Below, piece by piece: positions 36,764-42,599 of a stretch of DNA of 42,599 nt. The stretch is from NCBI RefSeq assembly GCF_017377655.1, contig NZ_JAFREL010000091.1, positions 1 to 42,599 of the forward strand. Reading direction: 5' to 3'. Source of the DNA: Candidatus Enterococcus ferrettii (lineage in GTDB: Bacteria > Bacillota > Bacilli > Lactobacillales > Enterococcaceae). Numbering within the stretch: position 1 is the first letter of the stretch; the number at the start of each line of letters is the position of its first letter. A model generated the notes under the pieces. The model did no database searches, was not told where the DNA came from, and worked only from the letters and a program-made list of their open reading frames with translations. A program made the translations under genes and the position numbers.

Positions 36764-37895
36764 GATTCTATTATCAAGCCCACATATGGGTGAAAATGAA
36801 CAAAAATATGTTAAGCAAGCTTTTGATGATAACTGGATTGCTCCACTAGGTGAAAATGTTGATAAATTTGAGGAAAGTATTGCTGAATATGTAGGATCAG
36901 AAGGTAGTGCTGCTGCTTTAAGTTCAGGGACAGCTGCGATTCACCTTGCTCTAAAAATACTAAATGTAGGTAGAGGTGATGTTGTCTTTGCACCTACGTT
37001 TACATTTATTGCTTCTGTCAACCCCATTCTATATCAAGGTGCTAGACCAGTATTTATTGACTCAGAACCCGATACTTGGAACATGAGTCCACGAGCTTTA
37101 GAAAAAGCATTGATGGATGCCGAAAGAAATAACCAGCTACCTAAAGCAGTTATTGTAGTAAATTTGTACGGCCAGATGGCAAAATATGATGAAATTATTG
37201 CATTAACGAATAAGTACAATATTCCAATTATTGAAGATGCTGCAGAGTCCTTAGGATCGACTTATAAGGGGAAGCAATCGGGAACCTTTGGGGACATTGG
37301 TATATTTTCTTTTAATGGGAATAAAATTATTACTACTTCTGGAGGTGGAGCACTTGTTTCTTCAGACCAATCATTTGTTAATAAATCTAGGTTTTTAGCT
37401 ACACAAGCTAGAGACGACGCTCCTTATTATCAACATAGTGAGATAGGGTATAATTACCGTTTGAGTAACGTTTCTGCTGGTATTGGACGTGGTCAAATGG
37501 AAGTATTGCCGATACGTGTGGAAAAGAGAAAATCAATCTTTGAACAATATAAAAAAGAATTTTCTACAGTATTGTCTGTAGATATGATGCCTGAGATTGA
37601 AGGAATGTCTCCAAATAGATGGTTATCTACATTAACATTAAGCAATATTACTGATATAGGCGAAATCGTAGATATTATTAAACAATTCAACGAAAAAAAT
37701 ATCGAAACGAGAGCGTTATGGAAACCGCTACATCTCCAGCCTTTATTTTCAGGGACACTTGTCTATTTTCATGATGATAATTCTAGTGTTTCAGAGAAGT
37801 TATTTAACTCTGGTTTGTGTCTTCCATCAGGTAGTAATATGAGTAGCGAACAACAAGAATATGTGATTAGAGAATTCAAAAAGATAATTAGTTAG
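36753..37895 (+). CDS. legC: DegT/DnrJ/EryC1 family sugar aminotransferase (LegC/PglE-like)
   Basis: This PLP-dependent enzyme would aminate C4 of the 4-keto-6-deoxy UDP-sugar. Its 380 residues include SSPHMGENEQKYV, ALSSGTAAIHLAL, PTFTFIAS, VNLYGQMA, EDAAESLGSTY and the PLP lysine K191 in FSFNGNKI, followed by TTSGGGALV. The opening and SFNGNKI block match the LegC/PglE/PseC-like group. The start is a GTG at 36753 with AAGGA 7 bases upstream, overlapping the acetyltransferase stop by 11 bases. It is placed after rather than before the acetyltransferase gene in the operon, but acts before it in the pathway. Confidence 0.88.
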   Translation: MNSRILLSSPHMGENEQKYVKQAFDDNWIAPLGENVDKFEESIAEYVGSEGSAAALSSGTAAIHLALKILNVGRGDVVFAPTFTFIASVNPILYQGARPVFIDSEPDTWNMSPRALEKALMDAERNNQLPKAVIVVNLYGQMAKYDEIIALTNKYNIPIIEDAAESLGSTYKGKQSGTFGDIGIFSFNGNKIITTSGGGALVSSDQSFVNKSRFLATQARDDAPYYQHSEIGYNYRLSNVSAGIGRGQMEVLPIRVEKRKSIFEQYKKEFSTVLSVDMMPEIEGMSPNRWLSTLTLSNITDIGEIVDIIKQFNEKNIETRALWKPLHLQPLFSGTLVYFHDDNSSVSEKLFNSGLCLPSGSNMSSEQQEYVIREFKKIIS

Positions 37896-37906
37896 AGGGG
37901 CCATAT

Positions 37907-38887
37907 ATGAGAATAGGTATTATTGGATTAGGTTCCATGGGAAAAAGAAGACTGAGATTAATTCAGGATAACTTTTCTGAAAAAATTGTCTGTGGTATTG
38001 ATACCAACTTAAGTCGCAGACAAGAAGTGAATGCTGAATACAATATTACTGTGTTTGAAAATTTAGAGGAAGCTAAAGAAAAGTTTGATATTGATTCAGT
38101 TTTTGTATGTACTTCTCCGGCTACACACGAGACCATAATTATTCAAGCTTTAAATTTGGATTGCCACGTTTTTACAGAAATCAATTTGATGAATAGTTAT
38201 TATGAAAAGATTACTGATCTCTCAAAAAAACTAAAAAAAGTACTATATTTATCATCTACTTTTTTAAAGCGAGAAGAGATTAACTATATAAAAGCCAGAT
38301 TGAAAAATAAAAATAACTATATTTATCGGTATCACGTGGGGCAATATCTGCCTGATTGGCATCCATGGGAAAACTATCAAGATTTTTTTGTTTCTAATAA
38401 ACTTACTAACGGCTGTAGAGAATTACTCGCAATAGAATTTCCGTGGATTACTGAAACTTTTAGTGACATTGAAAAAGTGGAAAGCTATTCAAGGAGTATT
38501 AGTAATCTCCAACTAGATTTTCCGGATACTTATAGTTTATTATTAAGACATTCAAACGGAGTGATAGGTACCATTACCGTAGACATTGTTTCTAGGACTG
38601 CTAAGAGAGATCTAACGATAATAAGTGAAGAGGACCAAATTGAATGGGGTGGAAATCCTAATAATTTGTTAGCGTGGGATATGAATAGTAGTACAATGAA
38701 AAAAATTGAATTGTACAAAGAAATACAACACGATGATAATTACTCCCATACAATAATAGAAGATGCATATTTAGAAGAAATCAGAGAGTTTTTTGATGTT
38801 GTCTCTGGAGATACGATTAGTGAGTATACCTTTGAAAAAGACGATAAAATAATAAATTTGATAAATCAGATTGAAGGGTTAGCATAA
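37907..38887 (+). CDS. Gfo/Idh/MocA-like protein with degenerate catalytic motifs
   Basis: This 326-residue protein has a good nucleotide-binding start (IGIIGLGSMGKRR) but lacks the EKP motif. The aligned position reads E91-I-N (VFTEINLM), so the usual catalytic Lys is missing. The second-domain GGxxxDxGxH motif is also replaced (GCRELLAIEFPW, 169-180). It carries YLPDW at 147-151, shared with the next gene. It may be a non-catalytic partner in a heterodimer, or may act on an unusual substrate. It lies within the nonulosonic acid operon, 11 bases after the aminotransferase, and couples to the next gene through TAATG. Campylobacter ptm loci also carry an oxidoreductase of this kind, as I remember. 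Confidence 0.78.
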   Translation: MRIGIIGLGSMGKRRLRLIQDNFSEKIVCGIDTNLSRRQEVNAEYNITVFENLEEAKEKFDIDSVFVCTSPATHETIIIQALNLDCHVFTEINLMNSYYEKITDLSKKLKKVLYLSSTFLKREEINYIKARLKNKNNYIYRYHVGQYLPDWHPWENYQDFFVSNKLTNGCRELLAIEFPWITETFSDIEKVESYSRSISNLQLDFPDTYSLLLRHSNGVIGTITVDIVSRTAKRDLTIISEEDQIEWGGNPNNLLAWDMNSSTMKKIELYKEIQHDDNYSHTIIEDAYLEEIREFFDVVSGDTISEYTFEKDDKIINLINQIEGLA

Positions 38888-39798
38888 TGAAGATTATTTT
38901 TTTCGGGTTAGGATCAATAGGTAAAAGACATTTAGAAAATCTTAGGGCATACGGTAAGAAAAATGATCTGAAATTAGATATTACTTCTTTCAAGAATACA
39001 GAATTACAAACTTCTGAAGAATTAATTGACATGAAGTATATAAGGTCGTTTTCTGAATTGGAGAAAGAGTATGATGTTGCATTTATTACTAATCCAACGT
39101 ATAAGCATAAAGAAACTCTTGATGTTATTGCGAAAAAAACTAAACACATATTTTTGGAAAAACCAGCCTTTATTAGATCAGAAAAAATAGAGGAGATTGG
39201 TATAGAGTATAGTAATGTATATGTTGCTGCACCGTTAAGATACAAAAAAATCATGAAATATATTAAGTCTATAATACCTGATATGCATATTTTTTCCGTA
39301 GAGGTTATCTGTTCAACCTATTTACCCGACTGGAGAAGTGGAGATTATCGAAAGCAGTACTCTGCTTTAAAAAAAATGGGTGGAGGAGTTGAATTAGACT
39401 GTATTCATGAAATAGATTATGTAGCTAATCTTTTTGGCTTTCCTGACAAAGTGATTAAATATATGGGGAAATATTCTGATCTAGAATTGGACAGCAATGA
39501 TCTCGCTCTATACATTTTCATCTATTCAAATAAATTAATCAATATCCATCTGGATTACTTCGGAAAAAATCCTAAAAGAAAACTAAAACTTTATACTAAC
39601 GAAGGGAATATTGAAGTAGATTTTTTAGCAAATAAAGTTTTTAAGAATAGTCGGATTTTTGCAACTTTTGAAGAAGATTCTAATCAAATGTATGTTGAAG
39701 AATTAAATTATTTTATGGATGTTGTTATTAACGACAAGGAAAACTGGAATGACTTGAGGTATGCAAACAAGGTGCTTGAATTGGCAGAGGAGAAATAA
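38887..39798 (+). CDS. Gfo/Idh/MocA family oxidoreductase (PtmF-like candidate)
   Basis: This is a 303-residue NAD(P)-binding protein with IIFFGLGSIGKRH, an intact EKP at 91-93 (IFLEKPAF), and GGGVELDCIHEID (165-177) containing the catalytic-type His174. YLPDW is at 145-149, as in the upstream paralogue. It therefore looks catalytically competent. Position between the aminotransferase and the CMP transferase suggests a role in making or modifying the nonulosonic acid, for example an amidino, lactyl or deoxy change, or a precursor step like that proposed for PtmF in Campylobacter. The reaction is unknown. Both ends overlap neighbours by one base (TAATG), so translation is tightly coupled. Confidence 0.8.
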   Translation: MKIIFFGLGSIGKRHLENLRAYGKKNDLKLDITSFKNTELQTSEELIDMKYIRSFSELEKEYDVAFITNPTYKHKETLDVIAKKTKHIFLEKPAFIRSEKIEEIGIEYSNVYVAAPLRYKKIMKYIKSIIPDMHIFSVEVICSTYLPDWRSGDYRKQYSALKKMGGGVELDCIHEIDYVANLFGFPDKVIKYMGKYSDLELDSNDLALYIFIYSNKLINIHLDYFGKNPKRKLKLYTNEGNIEVDFLANKVFKNSRIFATFEEDSNQMYVEELNYFMDVVINDKENWNDLRYANKVLELAEEK

Positions 39799-40538
39799 TG
39801 AATATTCTATTCACAATATGCGGAAGAGCTGGATCAAAAGGTTTGGCGAATAAGAACTTAAAAAAGTTAGCAAATAAACCTTTGGTAGGGTACGCATTAT
39901 CTTTAATAAATTTATTTGGTGAGGCAAATCCTGCTGTTAACTACGAGATAGGATTAAATACTGATAGCGAAGCTTTGATAAATTTGGTTGAATCTATAAA
40001 CGAAAATGTTAAATTAGTTCAACGAAAGCCAGAGTTAGCCACAGATGTTGTAGGAAAGATAGAAGTAATTAGAGATACTTTTATTAACCTAAGTGAGAAC
40101 AAAGATTCCTATGATTTTATCATTGATCTTGATATAACGTCACCACTGAGAACGTTATGTGATTTAGAAAACTTAGTTTATTCTCATTCTAATAATCAAG
40201 ATAAAGATGTATATTTTTCTGTAGTACCTTCTAGGAGAAATCCTTATTTTAACATGGTAAAAGAAGTAGGAGATAAAGTATCAATAGTAAATAAATCTAC
40301 ATTTACTGCAAGACAACAAGCACCTAGAGTTTTTGATATGAATGCTTCAATGTATTCATTCAAACCAGATTTTCTTCTAAATAGTCATTACATATTTAGT
40401 GGTGAAGTAGGCATGATACAAATGAAAGATTACTTGATACTGGACATTGATAGCGAAGAAGATTTTGAATGGTTAAATTTTTTATTCCCAAAATTTTTAG
40501 AGGATTCTCATGAATTATTAAAAGTTTATAAAAATTGA
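39798..40538 (+). CDS. legF: CMP-nonulosonic acid cytidylyltransferase (NeuA/LegF/PtmB-like)
   Basis: This enzyme transfers CMP from CTP to the 9-carbon acid, giving the activated donor. Its 246 residues have the nucleotide loop CGRAGSKGLANKN near 8-20, LVGYAL, GLNTDSE, RKPELATD, the metal-site DLDITSPLR and ARQQAPRVFDMNASMY. The last block matches the substrate-binding region of the CMP-sugar synthetase family. It starts on the stop of the upstream oxidoreductase (TAATG). It is the final step of the block that begins at 32939, and its product would be used by the candidate transferase at 30441. Confidence 0.9.
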   Translation: MNILFTICGRAGSKGLANKNLKKLANKPLVGYALSLINLFGEANPAVNYEIGLNTDSEALINLVESINENVKLVQRKPELATDVVGKIEVIRDTFINLSENKDSYDFIIDLDITSPLRTLCDLENLVYSHSNNQDKDVYFSVVPSRRNPYFNMVKEVGDKVSIVNKSTFTARQQAPRVFDMNASMYSFKPDFLLNSHYIFSGEVGMIQMKDYLILDIDSEEDFEWLNFLFPKFLEDSHELLKVYKN

Positions 40539-40558
40539 GTTAGGAAAGTGGGTTGTAA

Positions 40559-41512
40559 ATGGGAAAGTATTTAATTACTGGTGGGGCTGGTTTTATAGGG
40601 TCAACTTTGGCTAATTACGTGTCGAAGCAAAATGAAGTTATCATTATTGATGATCTTTCGATGGGAAAACTAGAAAATTTATCATTAGGTGAGACTACTG
40701 TTTTTATTGAGGGATCTGTTACTGACCAAACTTTATTAGAAAAAGTTCTTTCTGAAAATGAATTCGACTACATTTTCCATTTAGCTGCTGTAGCAAGTGT
40801 TGCGGATTCTGTTAAGCGCCCGTTAGAGACTCATGAGGTGAATTTCGAGAGTGTTTTGATGCTTCTTGAATTAACACGTAAGTACCAAGGGAACCTTAAG
40901 CGGTTAGTATTTAGTTCTTCAGCGGCTGTTTATGGAGATGAGCCTACCTTGCCCAAAAAAGAGGAATCGGTTATTCGACCTTTAACTCCTTATGCTGTTG
41001 ATAAGTTTGCTGCGGAACAATATGTGCTGAATTACAACCATTTATATGGTATTCCTACAAGTGCAGTTCGTTTTTTTAACGTTTATGGACCAAATCAAAA
41101 TCCTGAATCTCCATACAGTGGCGTGATCTCTATTTTAATTGATCGGTATAAAAAACTTCTTTCTGGTGAGAATGTTAATTTTACATTATTTGGGGATGGT
41201 TCTCAATCTCGAGATTTTGTTTTCATAGATGATGTGATTCAAGCATTATTGCTAGTAGCTAATGAGGTAAGCGCAATTGGTACACAATTTAATGTAGGTA
41301 CCGGAAAATCAATTGCTTTAAATAAGTTAATAAATACTATTGATAAAGAATTAGACTTAAAGTTACCTATTGATTATGGTAATGAACGTATTGGTGATAT
41401 TAAAGACTCTGTAGCAGATATTTCTCGATTGAAGGAACTAAATTATAAACCGCAAAACGGAATACAAGACGGAGTAAAAAAATATTTGATATCTAAAGGA
41501 TTATGTACTTAA
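40559..41512 (+). CDS. NAD-dependent sugar-nucleotide epimerase (GalE/WbpP-like)
   Basis: This is a 317-residue extended SDR. The N-terminus [18 protein letters not shown] binds NAD. HLAAVASVADS, FSSSAAVYGD and Y-x3-K in PYAVDKFAAEQY give the catalytic triad, and RFFNVYGPNQNPESPYSGVI and DGSQSRDFVFIDDV are typical of 4-epimerases. It probably interconverts UDP-Glc/UDP-Gal or UDP-GlcNAc/UDP-GalNAc for the repeat unit. A dehydratase is less likely. It follows the CMP transferase by 20 bases with AGGAAAG upstream. The substrate cannot be fixed from the sequence. Confidence 0.82.
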   Translation: MGKYLITGGAGFIGSTLANYVSKQNEVIIIDDLSMGKLENLSLGETTVFIEGSVTDQTLLEKVLSENEFDYIFHLAAVASVADSVKRPLETHEVNFESVLMLLELTRKYQGNLKRLVFSSSAAVYGDEPTLPKKEESVIRPLTPYAVDKFAAEQYVLNYNHLYGIPTSAVRFFNVYGPNQNPESPYSGVISILIDRYKKLLSGENVNFTLFGDGSQSRDFVFIDDVIQALLLVANEVSAIGTQFNVGTGKSIALNKLINTIDKELDLKLPIDYGNERIGDIKDSVADISRLKELNYKPQNGIQDGVKKYLISKGLCT

Positions 41513-41557
41513 ATTACAATCGTTTTATACTTAAAGAGCTACTTAGGAGGAACTTAG

Positions 41558-42586
41558 GTGGAATCGAAGACGGCGAAACTAAAAGAAAGAAATTACAGTA
41601 TAGATTATGTGAAATTAGTAGCTTGTATTTCGGTGATAGCTGTACATTTTCGACTCAACTTGATTGAGTTAATCCCTTTAGATACTTTTGGTCCCACAAC
41701 TTCGTTTTCATTGGCTGTTATCTATCAATTTTTTATAACTTGTGTTCCACTATTTTTAATATCTACCGGTTTTTTGACTTATGGGAAAAGTTATAGTATT
41801 AGCTACTACAAAAGAATAATGAAATTTTTCAGTCTATACGTATTATGTTCTTTGGTGACGTATTTTGTGATGAATCGATATTTTGGTAAAGTGCTTCCAA
41901 TTTTGGATATTGTAAAGGCTATTGAGTTTTATAATTTGATTCCTTATTCTTGGTATATTGAGATGTATTTAGGATTCGCATTGATAATTCCGTTTTTAGG
42001 TCTGTTAATGGAAAGAGTAGATAAGAATGAGGCATTCTATTTTCTTGTAACATTACTATTCCTTGTAAGTTTACCTTTGCTGATTAACAGCAATCCTAAA
42101 CTGAATTCCTATATTCATTTACCAGCATCTTGGACTAGCCTATTTCCTTTCGTATATTATGTTATTGGTGCTATTATTAAAAAGTATTATCAGGAAATAA
42201 AGCTAAAATCCAGTCAAGTTACATTCTTAATGGGGATCTATTTCTTAGTTATTATGCTTGGGATATACATAAATTATATCAACGCGACACCAATGGTTGG
42301 TGGGGCTGAAGGCGGATACGGGTCTCTAATAATTGTAGTGCAATCTACTTCATTGTTTCTATTGATATCTCATTTTTTTAAAAGTAAAAATAGTTTTGTA
42401 GCCCATATTTCAAAACTAACTCTACCTATTTACTTAATGTCATACCTAGTGGATCAGATTGTTTATCGTCTTTTTATAAATCTTCTAGGCAATCCTAAAA
42501 GTCTCTTTTTTTTTCTTTATTCCTATAGTTATATGTGTCTTTATACTGAGTGTATTATTTGCATTCACTCTAAACTATATAAATGA
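41558..42586 (+). CDS. Acyltransferase 3 family membrane protein, 3' end frameshifted at a T9 run
   Basis: This is a polytopic membrane O-acyltransferase with about nine helices in the readable part (RNYSIDYVKLVACISVIAVHF at the start, SWYIEMYLGFALIIPFLGLL in the middle). It begins with GTG; AGGAGG is 7 bases upstream. As read, the frame ends at 42586 after an unlikely hydrophilic tail (CLYTECIICIHSKLYK). A run of nine T at 42506-42514 precedes this tail. With eight T the frame becomes FFFFIPIVICVFILSVLFAF, a normal final helix, and stays open to the window end. So the gene is either slipped off, phase-variable or miscalled at the run. Its likely role is O-acetylation of the polysaccharide. 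Confidence 0.75.
   Translation: MESKTAKLKERNYSIDYVKLVACISVIAVHFRLNLIELIPLDTFGPTTSFSLAVIYQFFITCVPLFLISTGFLTYGKSYSISYYKRIMKFFSLYVLCSLVTYFVMNRYFGKVLPILDIVKAIEFYNLIPYSWYIEMYLGFALIIPFLGLLMERVDKNEAFYFLVTLLFLVSLPLLINSNPKLNSYIHLPASWTSLFPFVYYVIGAIIKKYYQEIKLKSSQVTFLMGIYFLVIMLGIYINYINATPMVGGAEGGYGSLIIVVQSTSLFLLISHFFKSKNSFVAHISKLTLPIYLMSYLVDQIVYRLFINLLGNPKSLFFFLYSYSYMCLYTECIICIHSKLYK
42506..42514 (+). repeat. Homopolymer T9 tract inside the acyltransferase gene
   Basis: Nine consecutive T occupy three Phe codons. The downstream reading frame fits the protein family only if the tract is 8 (or 11) long. Tracts of this kind are prone to slipped-strand change and also to sequencing error. Confidence 0.8.
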
Positions 42587-42599
42587 TATGATTTTTTAT

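Noticed and set aside
38817..39254. Antisense open frame of 145 codons across the two oxidoreductase genes
   Set aside because: It is opposite two coupled genes with clear Rossmann motifs, has no ribosome site and resembles no family.
32939..40538. Pseudaminic acid pathway
   Set aside because: The dehydratase has Met rather than Tyr in the YxxxK position, and a NeuC-type hydrolysing epimerase is present instead of PseG.
33958..40538. Plain Neu5Ac pathway with separate bacillosamine genes
   Set aside because: It cannot be excluded, but dehydratase, aminotransferase and acetyltransferase are interleaved with the synthase genes and together complete one legionaminic-type route, which is the simpler reading.
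41512..41557. Separate promoter for the acyltransferase gene (TATACT at 41526)
   Set aside because: No -35 box fits at 16-18 bases, and co-transcription from upstream explains expression.

Overview
The window looks like chromosome from a low-GC lactic-acid-type Firmicute. Enterococcus is most likely (E. faecium-like or a near relative). The reasons are strong AGGAGG ribosome sites, AT-rich coding sequence, and a block whose content and order match the enterococcal polysaccharide antigen (epa) locus: a TagO/EpaA-like initiator, rhamnosyltransferases, rmlA-C-B-D, a Wzm/Wzt ABC exporter, large GT2 fusion proteins and an EpaR-like sugar-phosphate transferase. Species-level assignment is inference; no search was run.

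Layout. (1) 1-7235 is ordinary chromosomal backbone: a small DUF4828-like protein (-), sfsA, a Gfo/Idh/MocA oxidoreductase and a DEAD-box helicase with a DEVD motif II (+), tRNA-Arg(CCT), an M29 aminopeptidase and a flavodoxin (-), then map and a YihY/BrkB membrane protein (+). (2) 7315-25226 is the conserved epa-type core. An undecaprenyl-phosphate GlcNAc-1-P transferase primes synthesis, GT2 enzymes and the dTDP-L-rhamnose pathway build a rhamnan, and an ABC exporter with a carbohydrate-binding Wzt tail moves it out. Hairpins at 12567, 17685 and 25209 and promoter-like sites at 7260, 10023, 17734 and 25300 divide it into transcription segments. (3) 25350-42599 is the variable part. It has a second initiating transferase (EpaR-like), GT2 and GT4 enzymes, a Wzy-like polymerase, a Wzx flippase and a nonulosonic acid block.

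The nonulosonic acid block (32939-40538) contains a candidate for every step from UDP-GlcNAc to a CMP-activated legionaminic-type sugar: 4,6-dehydratase, aminotransferase, PglD/NeuD-like acetyltransferase, hydrolysing 2-epimerase, NeuB-family synthase and CMP transferase. It also carries an unusual tandem pair of Gfo/Idh/MocA proteins. A gene of unassigned function at 30441 carries the EDG and HP signatures of bacterial sialyltransferases and is the best candidate for adding this sugar. A GalE-like epimerase and an acyltransferase follow. The acyltransferase frame is broken at a run of nine T residues, so it is either a slippage switch or a sequencing error, and its intact frame runs out of the window.

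Together the genes suggest a rhamnan core exported by the ABC route, plus a separately primed Wzx/Wzy-type chain or decoration containing a sialic-acid-like sugar and possibly O-acetyl groups. From about 26.7 kb codon use shifts visibly towards AGA and ATA, which fits a horizontally exchanged cassette downstream of a conserved epaR. No insertion sequence, CRISPR array, integrase or regulator gene was seen, and no gene-free stretch exceeds 300 bases (the largest is about 170).
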